A stretch of DNA of 64,000 nt from Anaerofilum faecale. Its GTDB lineage: Bacteria > Bacillota > Clostridia > Oscillospirales > Ruminococcaceae. This document shows positions 7,592 through 16,303 of the stretch, one piece after another (positions within the stretch are counted from its first letter, which is position 1; every line of letters begins with the position of its first letter). A program made the translations under genes and the position numbers. The DNA is taken from NCBI GenBank assembly GCA_019114265.1, contig DXFV01000029.1, positions 66,233 through 130,232 of the forward strand, in the 5' to 3' direction. The notes beneath the pieces were generated by a model, which was given only the letters and a program-made list of their open reading frames with translations, was not told where the DNA came from and searched no databases.

Positions 7592-9238
7592 GTGTCGGAA
7601 AAAAGGCTGCTGGTGGTGTTCGGGATATTCCTGGCGATGTTCGGGGTGGTGATGGGGCGGCTGTTCCTGCTGGCCTCCAACACCGAGTACGCCGCCAGAG
7701 CCAGAGAGCAGACGGTGTCCACGCTGGAACTGCCCGCCGAGCGCGGCAACATCTACGACTGCAACGGCCAGAAGCTCACCGGCGCGGTGGAGCAGTGGTA
7801 TGCGCTGGCGGTGCCGGGCGACGCGGTCTATACCACCCTTTTCGACTACGTGCCCTATGCCTACCAGTCGCTGCTGTATCAGAAGGCCCGGCAGGCGGCC
7901 AGCCCGTTTCTCATCCCGGTGGAGCGCGACCTCTCCTCCCTCGGGGTCTATTCGGTGCACCAGGCGCGGCGCAGTTTGCCGCTGCCCATCGCGGTGCACC
8001 TGCTGGGGTATCTGGACGGGGAAGGACACGGCGTCACCGGCATCGAGGCCGCGTTCGACGACATCCTGTGGCGCGGCGAAAGCCAGACGGTCACCTGCAT
8101 CACCACCGCGCGGGGGAGCCTTCTGCAGGACACAGACCCGCAGCTGCGGACCGTCGCCCCCAACGGGAAGGGCGTGCAGCTGACGCTGGACACGGCGGTG
8201 CAGCGGGTGGCGGAAGGGGTGGCCGGCGGGATGGAAAAGGGGTGCATCCTCGTGCTGGACACCGCCGACTGCGCCATCCGCGCCGCCGTCAGCGTCCCCT
8301 CCTACGACCCGAACCGGGTGTCCGCCAGCATCGACGCCGAGAACTCCCCGCTGGTCAACCGCTGTTTTGCGGCCTATAACGTCGGTTCGGTTTTCAAGCC
8401 GCTGCTGGCCGCCGCCGCGCTGGACGCGGGGTGGGACGCCGGGCAGCTGTATGAGTGCAAGGGCTGGATCGAGGTGGACGGCCAGGTCTACCGCTGCGCG
8501 CAGGGCGTCGCCCACGGCACCGTCGATCTGGAGCAGGCGCTGGAGCAGAGCTGCAACGGCTATTTCGTGCAGCTGGGCCAGTGGCTGGGCGGCGAAAGAG
8601 CGCTGCAGGCCGCCCGGGCGGCGGGGTTTGGGGAGGAGGTGTACCTCGCGCCCGGCTACAAATCGGCGCCGGGCACGCTGCCGTCGGAGGAGGCCATCTC
8701 CAGCAGCGGCGAACTGGCGAACTTCAGCTTTGGCCAGGGGCAGCTCACCGGCACCCCGCTGCAGGTGGCGGCGATGATGAACGCGCTGGCGTCGGACGGC
8801 GTCTGGCGCGCCCCGTATCTGGTGCAGGGGACGGTGGACGAGGCGACGGGGGAAACCTCCCCCCTGCAATACGCGGGCAGCAGCCGCCGGGTGACGACCA
8901 AAGCCACCGCCGCCGCCCTGCGGGGGATGCTGGGCGAGGTGGTGCGGGAGGGCCTGGGCCAGAAGGCGATGCCGTCGGACGGCAGCGCGGGCGGCAAGAC
9001 CGGCACCGCGCAGACCGGCCGCTTTTCCCCCGGCGGCGAGGAATACACCGATTTGTGGTTTGCCGGGTTCTGGCCGCTGGAGCACCCGCGCTACACCATC
9101 GTGGTGATGCTGGACGAAACCACCGCCCTCAGCTCCGAGGCGGCCGTGCTGTTCGCCCGGATGTGCGACGGACTGCGCTATCTCGACGCCCCCGAAACGG
9201 ATATTGACAAAGAAAGCGCGGATGCGTATAATGGATAA
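7592..9238 (+). CDS. class B penicillin-binding protein (FtsI/SpoVD-like transpeptidase)
   Basis: A 548-aa membrane-anchored transpeptidase for peptidoglycan cross-linking. GTG 7592 is chosen because a G-rich ribosome site (GGCAGGGGGG) lies just upstream and the N-terminal transmembrane anchor (residues 5-27) starts right after it; the open frame before it has no PBP character. Active-site motifs are complete: SVFK (Ser266-Lys269), SCN (Ser320-Asn322) and KTG (Lys469-Gly471). The dimerisation region (RGNIYDCNG) is near residues 51-59. It is shorter than most FtsI/SpoVD proteins and has no C-terminal PASTA domains. No division-cluster neighbours are present, so cell-division versus sporulation use is undecided. 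The alaS promoter lies inside its last codons. Confidence 0.88.
   Translation: MSEKRLLVVFGIFLAMFGVVMGRLFLLASNTEYAARAREQTVSTLELPAERGNIYDCNGQKLTGAVEQWYALAVPGDAVYTTLFDYVPYAYQSLLYQKARQAASPFLIPVERDLSSLGVYSVHQARRSLPLPIAVHLLGYLDGEGHGVTGIEAAFDDILWRGESQTVTCITTARGSLLQDTDPQLRTVAPNGKGVQLTLDTAVQRVAEGVAGGMEKGCILVLDTADCAIRAAVSVPSYDPNRVSASIDAENSPLVNRCFAAYNVGSVFKPLLAAAALDAGWDAGQLYECKGWIEVDGQVYRCAQGVAHGTVDLEQALEQSCNGYFVQLGQWLGGERALQAARAAGFGEEVYLAPGYKSAPGTLPSEEAISSSGELANFSFGQGQLTGTPLQVAAMMNALASDGVWRAPYLVQGTVDEATGETSPLQYAGSSRRVTTKATAAALRGMLGEVVREGLGQKAMPSDGSAGGKTGTAQTGRFSPGGEEYTDLWFAGFWPLEHPRYTIVVMLDETTALSSEAAVLFARMCDGLRYLDAPETDIDKESADAYNG
9204..9232 (+). promoter_or_regulatory. perfect-consensus sigma-A promoter of alaS, inside the PBP gene
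   Basis: TTGACA (9204-9209), a 17-base spacer and TATAAT (9227-9232) match the consensus exactly. The whole promoter lies within the last dozen codons of the preceding penicillin-binding protein gene. Confidence 0.85.
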
Positions 9239-9239
9239 C

Positions 9240-9488
9240 GTAATATGCAACCATGGCGCAGATGGGGCCAAGGGCTGCACAGCGCAATCCAGAGAGGGGC
9301 CGGTATGGTGCAAGGCCCGTGTGCGCGGCAGCCGGATGCCACCCCGGAGCTTCCGGCGAGAGCCGGGCGTAAACACGGCGTTAACGTGTGCAAAGCGGCG
9401 GTGCGTTGTTCGCATCGCAAACCGGGTGGTACCACGGAGCGTTTCTGTATGGCCTTCGTCCCTGTATAAGGGGCGGAGGCCTATCATT
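9240..9488 (+). ncRNA. T-box riboswitch (Ala) with intrinsic terminator
   Basis: This alaS leader carries a specifier GCC (Ala) at 9338-9340, a canonical T-box sequence GGGTGGTACCAC (9424-9435), and a terminator hairpin GGCCTTCGTCCC / GGGGCGGAGGCC (9451-9482). The downstream gene alaS confirms the amino-acid assignment. Confidence 0.92.
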
Positions 9489-9535
9489 TTGCCGCCGGCT
9501 GCATCCCAATCTTGAATCACGAGGAGAATCACACC

Positions 9536-12199
9536 ATGCAATGGACCGGATTGAATGAATTGCGCGAAAAATACCTGTCTTTCTTCGAGAGCAAGGGTCA
9601 TCTGCGCCTGGGCAGCTTCCCGCTGGTCCCGAAGGACGACAACAGCCTGCTGCTGATCAACAGCGGCATGGCGCCCATGAAGAAGTGGTTCCTGGGCCAG
9701 GAGGAGCCTCCCCGCCACCGCGTCACCACCTGCCAGAAGTGCATCCGCACCCCGGACATCGAGCGCGTGGGCATCACCGCCCGCCACGGCACCTACTTCG
9801 AGATGCTGGGCAACTTCAGCTTCCAGGACTACTTCAAGCGCGAGGCCACCGCCTGGGCCTGGGAGTTCCTCACCAAGGTGCTGGAGATCCCCGCCGAGCT
9901 GCTGTACATCTCGGTGTACGAGGAGGACGACGAGGCCTGGGACATCTGGGTGAACGAGGTGGGCATCGACCCCTCCCACATGGTCCGCTTCGGCAAGGAG
10001 GACAACTTCTGGGAGCACGGTTCCGGCCCCTGCGGCCCCTGCAGCGAGATCTACTTCGACCGCGGCCCCGAGCACGGCTGCGGCAAGCCCGGCTGTAAGG
10101 TGGGCTGCGACTGCGACCGCTACATGGAGGTCTGGAACCTGGTGTTCAGCCAGTTCGATTCCGACGGCAAGGGCACCTACACCCGTCTGGAGCGCCCCAA
10201 CATCGACACCGGCATGGGCCTGGAGCGCCTGGCCTGCGTGATGCAGAACGTGGGCAACCTGTTCGAGGTGGACACTGTGCAGGCCACCCTGCACAAGGTG
10301 GAGCAGATCGCCGGCAAGACCTACGGCGCCAGCGACAAGGAGGACATCTCCATCCGCGTCATCACCGACCACATCCGTTCCACCACCTTCATGGTCAGCG
10401 ACGGCATCCTGCCCTCCAACGCGGGCCGCGGCTATGTGCTGCGCCGCCTGCTGCGCCGCGCCGCGCGCCACGGCCGCATGCTGGGCATCACCCGCCCCTT
10501 CCTGACCGAGCTGGTGGACACCGTGATCGAGGCCAACAAAGCGGGCTATCCCGAGCTGGCCGAGCACGCCGACTACATCAAGAAGGTGATCGGCACCGAG
10601 GAGGAGAGCTTCTACAAGACCATCGACCAGGGCCTGTCCATCCTCAACGGCATCATCAACGGCATCGAGAAGGCCGCCGCCAAGGGCAGGGAGCGCATCC
10701 TGTCCGGCCTGGACGCCTTCAAGCTGAACGACACCTTCGGCTTCCCGCTGGATCTCACCAAGGAGATCGCCGCCGAGGCCGGCATCCAGGTGGACGAGGA
10801 GGGCTTCCGCGCCGAGATGCAGAAGCAGAAGGACAAAGCCCGTGCCGACCGCCTGTCCCGCGATATCTCCGGCTGGACCACCGACCTGTTCGGCGAGGTG
10901 GACGCCGCCGCCACCCAGTTCACCGGCTACGACAAGCTGGAGGACACCGCCGCCGTGGTGGCCCTGGCCGACGGCGAGAGCCTGGCCGACGCCATCGAGG
11001 CCGACGGCGAGGAACGCGACGGCGTTCTGGTGGTGCTGGACCGCACCCCGTTCTATGCCGAGAGCGGCGGCCAGGTGGCCGATACCGGCGTCATCACCGC
11101 CGGTTCTGCCCGTCTGCGCGTGCAGGCCGTGAAAAAGACCCCGAAGGGCTTCTTCGTGCACTCCTGCGTGCTGGAGGAGGGTGCTGTGAAGGTGGGCGAC
11201 ACCGTCACCGCCTCGGTGGACACCGCCCGCCGCGCCGCCATCGCCCGCAACCACACCAGCGCCCACCTGCTGCAGAAGGCGCTGCGCGAGGTGCTGGGCG
11301 ACCACGTGCACCAGGCCGGTTCCTATGAGGACGACGAGCGCGTCCGCTTCGACTTCACCCACTTCAGCGCGGTCACTCCCGAGGAGCTGGCCCGTGTGGA
11401 GAAGATCGTGAACGACAAGATCTTCGAGGCGCTGGACGTGAACGTGCAGACCATGCCCATCGAGGAGGCCAAGAAGATGGGCGCGATGGCGCTGTTCGGC
11501 GAGAAGTACGGCGACGTCGTCCGCGTGGTGGACATCAACAACTGGTCCACCGAGTTCTGCGGCGGCACCCACGTGAAGAACACCGCCCAGCTGGGCAGCT
11601 TCAAGATCCTCAGCGAGGCCAGCGTGGCCGCCGGTATCCGCCGCATCGAGGGCACCACCGGCTACGGCGTGCTGCGCCTGCTGGACGAGCGCACCCGGAT
11701 GCTGCACGACACCGCTGCCAGCCTCAAGGTGGCCAACCTGCACGACCTGCCCGCCCGCTCCGCCGCGATGGCCGCCGAGGTCAAGAGCCTGAACAAGGAG
11801 CTGGCCGAGATGAAGGCCGCAGCGGCCGCCTCCCAGATCGACGGCCTGTTCGAGAAGGCCGAGGATGTGGAGGGCGTGCGCATCATCAGCGCCTTCTTCA
11901 CCGGCACCGACTCCGAGGCCCTGCGCAGTATGTGCGAGAAGATCCGCGACAAGGCCCCCGCCTCCGTGGCCGCTCTGTGCGCCCGGAACGACGGCAAGAC
12001 CACTCTGGCCGTGTCGGTGGGCAAGGAGGCCCAGGCGCGCGGCCTGAAGGCCGGCGTGCTGGTCAAGGCGATCGCCGCGGTGGCCGGCGGCAACGGCGGC
12101 GGCAAGCCCGACATGGCGATGGCCGGCATCAAGGACGCCTCCAGGATCGACGATGCCCTGGCCGCCGTGCCCGGCATCGTGCGCGAGAACCTGAAATAA
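9536..12199 (+). CDS. alaS: alanyl-tRNA synthetase
   Basis: An 887-aa class II synthetase that charges tRNA-Ala. ATG 9536 has GAGGAG nine bases upstream; the open frame extends eight codons further but without a ribosome site. The N-terminal catalytic domain begins MQWTGLNELREKYLSFFESKG. The editing domain shows the zinc site HTSAHLLQ and CGGTHVKNT, and a C-terminal DHHA1-like domain rich in Gly (GGNGGGKPDMAMAG) ends the protein. Domain order and length are standard. The gene is controlled by the upstream Ala T-box and is followed by a GC-rich palindrome that may terminate transcription. Confidence 0.97.
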   Translation: MQWTGLNELREKYLSFFESKGHLRLGSFPLVPKDDNSLLLINSGMAPMKKWFLGQEEPPRHRVTTCQKCIRTPDIERVGITARHGTYFEMLGNFSFQDYFKREATAWAWEFLTKVLEIPAELLYISVYEEDDEAWDIWVNEVGIDPSHMVRFGKEDNFWEHGSGPCGPCSEIYFDRGPEHGCGKPGCKVGCDCDRYMEVWNLVFSQFDSDGKGTYTRLERPNIDTGMGLERLACVMQNVGNLFEVDTVQATLHKVEQIAGKTYGASDKEDISIRVITDHIRSTTFMVSDGILPSNAGRGYVLRRLLRRAARHGRMLGITRPFLTELVDTVIEANKAGYPELAEHADYIKKVIGTEEESFYKTIDQGLSILNGIINGIEKAAAKGRERILSGLDAFKLNDTFGFPLDLTKEIAAEAGIQVDEEGFRAEMQKQKDKARADRLSRDISGWTTDLFGEVDAAATQFTGYDKLEDTAAVVALADGESLADAIEADGEERDGVLVVLDRTPFYAESGGQVADTGVITAGSARLRVQAVKKTPKGFFVHSCVLEEGAVKVGDTVTASVDTARRAAIARNHTSAHLLQKALREVLGDHVHQAGSYEDDERVRFDFTHFSAVTPEELARVEKIVNDKIFEALDVNVQTMPIEEAKKMGAMALFGEKYGDVVRVVDINNWSTEFCGGTHVKNTAQLGSFKILSEASVAAGIRRIEGTTGYGVLRLLDERTRMLHDTAASLKVANLHDLPARSAAMAAEVKSLNKELAEMKAAAAASQIDGLFEKAEDVEGVRIISAFFTGTDSEALRSMCEKIRDKAPASVAALCARNDGKTTLAVSVGKEAQARGLKAGVLVKAIAAVAGGNGGGKPDMAMAGIKDASRIDDALAAVPGIVRENLK

Positions 12200-12215
12200 G
12201 ATCCCGCCCCGCCCG

Positions 12216-12245
12216 GCCCGCCCGGGCGGGCATCCCCGCTTTTTC
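12216..12245 (+). terminator. possible terminator after alaS
   Basis: The palindrome GCCCGCCCGGGCGGGC (12216-12231) is followed nine bases later by TTTTT (12241-12245). The distance makes it a weak candidate. Confidence 0.4.
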
Positions 12246-12274
12246 ATCCAAACCGAAAGGAGCGTGCCGAAACA

Positions 12275-12613
12275 ATGGATTGTCTGTTCTGCAAGATGGT
12301 CGCCGGGGAGATCCCGGTGAACAAGGTGTATGAGGACGAGCAGGTCCTGGCCTTCCACGACATCGACCCGCAGGCGCCGGTGCATTTTCTGGTCATCCCC
12401 AAACAGCACCTCGACTCTCCCGCCGCCATCACCGAGAAAAACGCGGCGCTGGTGGGCCATATCTTCGCGGTGATCGCGAAGCTGGCCGGGGAGCTGGGGC
12501 TGGAAAACGGCTACCGCGTGGTCACCAACTGCGGCGCCGACGGCGGCCAGAGCGTGCAGCACCTGCATTTTCACGTGCTGGCCAAGCGCAGTCTGGCATG
12601 GCCTCCGGGCTGA
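12275..12613 (+). CDS. HIT-family nucleotide hydrolase (HinT-like)
   Basis: A 112-aa histidine-triad protein. It starts MDCLFCKMVAGEIP with the CxxC pair common in bacterial HinT proteins and ends with the catalytic triad QHLHFHVLA. Such enzymes hydrolyse purine nucleoside phosphoramidates and acyl-AMP adducts, including aminoacyl-AMP released by tRNA synthetases, which fits its place after alaS. AAAGGAG lies upstream of the ATG at 12275. The length is normal and no oddities were seen. It is probably transcribed with the next gene (phosphoribosyltransferase), 43 bases away. Confidence 0.92.
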   Translation: MDCLFCKMVAGEIPVNKVYEDEQVLAFHDIDPQAPVHFLVIPKQHLDSPAAITEKNAALVGHIFAVIAKLAGELGLENGYRVVTNCGADGGQSVQHLHFHVLAKRSLAWPPG

Positions 12614-12656
12614 TGCCGCGCCCGCTGTTACACATCCAGTAAGGAGGGAAATTCCT

Positions 12657-13196
12657 GTGAGTGAAACCTATTCTCTGACTGTTGCCGGCGTCACCCGCGA
12701 GCTGCCCATCTGCAAGGTGAACGACTCGCTGTCCATCGCGGCGTTCATCATGTTCAGCGACGTGGAGCTGACGGTGGCCTGTGCCGAGGCGCTGCTGAAA
12801 AAGTGCCCGGAGTTCGACCTGATCGTCACCGCCGAGGCCAAGGGTATTCCGCTGGCCTATGAGATGAGCCGTCAGAGCGGCAAAAAGTATATCCCCGCCC
12901 GCAAGGGCCCCAAGCTGTATATGAGCAAGCCGGTGATCGTGGAGGACCAGTCGATCACCACCGAAGCCAAGCAGCGCCTGGTCATCGACCAGAAGGACCT
13001 GGACGAGATGAACGGCAAGCGTGTGCTGATCGTGGACGACGTCATCAGCACCGGCGGCAGCCTGCACGCGCTGGAAGAGCTGGTGCACCGCAGCACCGCC
13101 ACCGTGGTGGGCAAGGCGGCCGTGCTGGCCGAGGGCGATGCGGCCGACCGCGACGACATCATCTTCCTGGAGCATCTGCCCCTGTTCGTTCATTGA
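12657..13196 (+). CDS. adenine phosphoribosyltransferase-like protein
   Basis: A 179-aa PRTase. The PRPP-binding signature VLIVDDVISTGGSL is near residues 122-135, and LIVTAEAKGIPLAYEMS resembles the adenine PRTase N-terminal half. The family transfers phosphoribose from PRPP to a purine base (adenine salvage). The GTG start at 12657 is well supported by AAGGAGGG (12641-12648). The protein is slightly longer than typical Apt and carries an N-terminal beta extension, so a xanthine-type or regulatory PRTase (PurR-like, without the HTH) cannot be excluded. comEC starts 3 bases after its stop. Confidence 0.75.
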   Translation: MSETYSLTVAGVTRELPICKVNDSLSIAAFIMFSDVELTVACAEALLKKCPEFDLIVTAEAKGIPLAYEMSRQSGKKYIPARKGPKLYMSKPVIVEDQSITTEAKQRLVIDQKDLDEMNGKRVLIVDDVISTGGSLHALEELVHRSTATVVGKAAVLAEGDAADRDDIIFLEHLPLFVH

Positions 13197-13199
13197 TTC

Positions 13200-15275
13200 A
13201 TGCACGTAAGGCCGATCTGGTGTATGGGGCTGGCCGCTCTGGCCGCCCAGCTGGTGTGCCTTGCGCTGCCGCCGGCGGCATTGTGGCTGCTGGCGGCTTT
13301 TTGCGTTGCGGCGGGTGTGGCTGCACGGGCGCTCCGCCGCCGGTTCTGGGCCGCGCTTGCTCTCACCGCGGCGCTGCTGATGCTGCTGCACAACCTTTTC
13401 TGGATTGTGCTGCAAAAGCCGTTGGAAGAGCTGGCCGGGACCCGCGCGTCCTTCACGGCCGAGGTGCTGGAAACGAGACCCTCCTATTCGCCCGCGCTGC
13501 GCAATGTCACCCTGTCGGTGAACACCGAAGCGCTGCCCGGCCGCACCTTCCGCGTGCAGACGGTGCTGGAGGACGCGCCGGAGCCGGGCGACCTGCTGGA
13601 AGGCGAGGGGACCTTTGCGCCGCTCGCGCAGGACAGCTACCGGCTGGGCCATCTGGCCGACGGCGTTTTCCTGTGCATGGAGGAAGCGGACGTCGCCTGC
13701 ACCGGCCACACTGTGCGCTTGTCTCATCGGCTGCTCGCGCTGCGTGAACGGCTGGCGGAGGGATTCGTCCGCTGGCTGTCGGAGGATCTGGGCGGCATCG
13801 CGGCCGCCATGACGGTGGGCGAGACCCGGCATCTCTCCTCCTCCATCCGCGACACCTTCCGCCTGGCGGGCGTGTCCCATCTGCTGGTGGTGTCCGGCAT
13901 GCATCTGAGCGCGTGGTGGGGGATGTGGTTCTGGGCCGGCCGCAAGCTGCGGCTGTACCGCGGAGCGTGGGTGATCTCGCTGCTGGCAGCGGTGCTTTTC
14001 GCGATGGTGTGCGGATTCACGCCGTCGATGTGCCGCTCGCTCACAGCGGTGGTCATCCTGTGCGGAGCGGGCGTCTGCATGCGCCGTCCGGACGGCCTCA
14101 CCAGCCTGGGCGCGGCTATCCTGCTCATCACGCTTTCCAATCCCTATGCGGCGGGCGACATCGGGTTTCTGCTCAGCGTCACCGCCACAGCCGGTGTGCT
14201 GGTGTCCCGGTTTGCGGTCGGGCGGCTGGCGGTGTCCAAAACCTGGGCCGAAACGCACGCCAGGCGCTGGCAGAAGCTGTGTCTGCGCGGGCTGCACACC
14301 GCGGCGGTCCCGCTCTTTGCCGCGCTGTTCACTCTGCCGGTGCAGGTGGGGATGAACCTGGGCGTGTCGCTGGTCTCGCTGCCGGTCAATCTGGCAGTAT
14401 TGGCGCTGCTTCCGTTCCAGCTGGGCTTTGGCTGGGCGGCCATCGCCCTCTCCTTCCTTTGGCCGGGCAGCTGGCTCCACGGCCTTGTGCTGGCCATCGC
14501 AGGGCTGTTCACCAAGCTGCTGTATGCGGTGGTGGCGTGGTTTGCCCGGCTGCCGTTCGGCTCCGTGTATGTGTTCGGAAAATTTGCCCTGTTCACCGTG
14601 GCGGTGCTGTTTGCGCTGGGATTGCTGGCCTGGGACCTTCGCCTTACACGCTGGATGGCAGTCATCGCCCCGGCCGGAGCGGCGCTGGCCTTCGCGGTGT
14701 ATTCCGTCACCACCGCCGGGATGGTCACGGTGGCGCCGGTGGGATCGGGCTACAATCCCTGTCTGGTTGCCATCCAGGACGGCCGGGCCGTTGTGGCCGT
14801 GCGCGGAGGAAAGAGCAACCTTGCGGCCGTGGAGGAATATCTCACGATGCACCGCGCAGAACCCGCCCTTGTCATCGACCTGCGCGAGGAGCCTCCCGCC
14901 GAACTTCCGCTGGATGAAGCCGGATGTGTGGTCCGTGCGGCGGACGTTGGACCGCTGGGGGAACAGTATGCGCTGTCGGAGGATGTCACCGTGGCGGTCT
15001 GGAACCAGAAGGGCGCAAAGCTGTGCCTCCTCGACATAGGCGGCTACACTATTGCGGTGGGTGCAGGCGGCGGCAGCTGGGAGGGCTTCGGCCCGGTGGG
15101 GACGCTGCTCGCCGGTCCGTCGCTGCCCGCGGGGCTGGAGCCCCGCCAGATCCTCAGCGCCCACCTGCAGTACAGCTGGCAGATCCCGGAAGATTGCGCC
15201 TGGTTTTACGATCCGTCCCCGGCCCTGCGCATCCGGCCGGGGCGCTCGATCACAGCAGAAAGGAGCTGGATATGA
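13200..15275 (+). CDS. comEC: ComEC/Rec2-family DNA uptake channel protein
   Basis: A 691-aa polytopic membrane protein. It has N-terminal transmembrane helices, a soluble OB-like segment (about residues 80-175), and the Competence core with SHLLVVSGMHLSAWWG followed by about eight hydrophobic helices. ComEC forms the channel for single-stranded DNA entry in competence. The C-terminal part (about 505-691) looks like a degenerate metallo-beta-lactamase-type domain: no HxHxDH motif is visible, so any nuclease activity is doubtful. The comEC-holA order is common in Firmicutes, and the holA start overlaps its stop (ATGA). The start lacks a clear ribosome site; coupling to the preceding PRTase gene is likely. 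Confidence 0.85.
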   Translation: MHVRPIWCMGLAALAAQLVCLALPPAALWLLAAFCVAAGVAARALRRRFWAALALTAALLMLLHNLFWIVLQKPLEELAGTRASFTAEVLETRPSYSPALRNVTLSVNTEALPGRTFRVQTVLEDAPEPGDLLEGEGTFAPLAQDSYRLGHLADGVFLCMEEADVACTGHTVRLSHRLLALRERLAEGFVRWLSEDLGGIAAAMTVGETRHLSSSIRDTFRLAGVSHLLVVSGMHLSAWWGMWFWAGRKLRLYRGAWVISLLAAVLFAMVCGFTPSMCRSLTAVVILCGAGVCMRRPDGLTSLGAAILLITLSNPYAAGDIGFLLSVTATAGVLVSRFAVGRLAVSKTWAETHARRWQKLCLRGLHTAAVPLFAALFTLPVQVGMNLGVSLVSLPVNLAVLALLPFQLGFGWAAIALSFLWPGSWLHGLVLAIAGLFTKLLYAVVAWFARLPFGSVYVFGKFALFTVAVLFALGLLAWDLRLTRWMAVIAPAGAALAFAVYSVTTAGMVTVAPVGSGYNPCLVAIQDGRAVVAVRGGKSNLAAVEEYLTMHRAEPALVIDLREEPPAELPLDEAGCVVRAADVGPLGEQYALSEDVTVAVWNQKGAKLCLLDIGGYTIAVGAGGGSWEGFGPVGTLLAGPSLPAGLEPRQILSAHLQYSWQIPEDCAWFYDPSPALRIRPGRSITAERSWI

Positions 15276-16303
15276 AGGCAACCGCACAAACGCTCGACCG
15301 CGTGTTCGGCAAACCGCTGGACAAACCGGTGTATTATTTCTATTCCACCGAGGAATATCTGGTGCGGCAGGCCGCCCAGCGCGCCATCGGCCTGCTGGCC
15401 GCTGCCGAGGGGGAGGAAGCCACCGTCCTCCCCGGCCCGGTCCCGGCGCTGGAGGAGATCGTGGCGGCGGCGGGCACCATCTCGCTTTTCGGCACCCGGC
15501 GCATCGTGTCGCTGCCCCTGCTCCAGCCGGGCAGCTACGGCGACAAGGAGCTGGCCGCCCTGCTGGACATACTGGAGAGCACCGAGAACGCGGTGTTCGT
15601 CATCACCAGCGTCTTTGCCGACGAAAAGGCGATGAAGGGCAAGCGCGCGGTGCGCCTGGCGGACGAGGCCGACCGCCTGGGGGTGTCCGCCCTGCTGGCA
15701 AAACCCACCCCCGCCGACGCCTGCCGGTTCATCCAGAAGCAGGCGCAGGCATTGGGGACCGCGGTGGAGCCGGGCGCCGACCGCGAGCTGCTCGACCGCT
15801 GCGGGCAGGACCTTTTCCTGCTGGGCAACGAGGTGGACAAGCTGGCGGCGCTGTCGGGCTACACCACCATCACGCGGGAGATGGTCTCCCGGCTGGGCAC
15901 CCGCAGCATCGAAGCCGACGTGTTCGACATGGTGAATCTGGTCCAGCGCGGACGCACCGCCGAGGCCTTCCGCCGCCTGGAACAGCTGCTGCTGTTGCAG
16001 AACGAGCCGGTCGCCATCGCGGCGGCGCTGGCGGGCAGCTATGTGGACATCTACCGGGTCAAGCTGGGGATGAAGGCGGGCAAAAGCTACCAGGCGGTGC
16101 ACAAGGAGTTCGGGTATAAGGGCAGCGACTGGCGGCTGAAAAAGGCGGGCGAGACCAGCAGCCGCATCAGCCTGGCCAGGCTGGAAGAGATCCTGGACAT
16201 CCTGCTGGAGCTGGACAGTGCGCTCAAGCGCTCGCCGGCCGACAAGACGGTGCTCCTGCAGGCCGCCCTGGCCCGCATCATCCACACGGAGGGGAAACGA
16301 TGA
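15272..16303 (+). CDS. holA: DNA polymerase III delta subunit
   Basis: A 343-aa protein of the clamp-loader delta family, which opens the sliding clamp on DNA. ATG 15272 has AAGGAG upstream and overlaps the comEC stop. Visible features include the N-terminal VYYFYSTEEYLVRQA segment (AAA+-like domain without a functional Walker A), a conserved LFLLGNEVDKLAAL stretch and a C-terminal helical collar region ending with LLQAALARIIHTE. Length matches the family. A longer open frame reaching to 14924 lies inside comEC and is rejected. The next gene overlaps its stop by 4 bases. Confidence 0.9.
   Translation: MKATAQTLDRVFGKPLDKPVYYFYSTEEYLVRQAAQRAIGLLAAAEGEEATVLPGPVPALEEIVAAAGTISLFGTRRIVSLPLLQPGSYGDKELAALLDILESTENAVFVITSVFADEKAMKGKRAVRLADEADRLGVSALLAKPTPADACRFIQKQAQALGTAVEPGADRELLDRCGQDLFLLGNEVDKLAALSGYTTITREMVSRLGTRSIEADVFDMVNLVQRGRTAEAFRRLEQLLLLQNEPVAIAAALAGSYVDIYRVKLGMKAGKSYQAVHKEFGYKGSDWRLKKAGETSSRISLARLEEILDILLELDSALKRSPADKTVLLQAALARIIHTEGKR

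Noticed and set aside
7559..12574. 1671-aa open frame on the minus strand
   Set aside because: It is antisense to the PBP gene, the Ala T-box, alaS and the HIT gene. The low-complexity Gly/His/Leu/Ala composition marks it as a GC-rich shadow.
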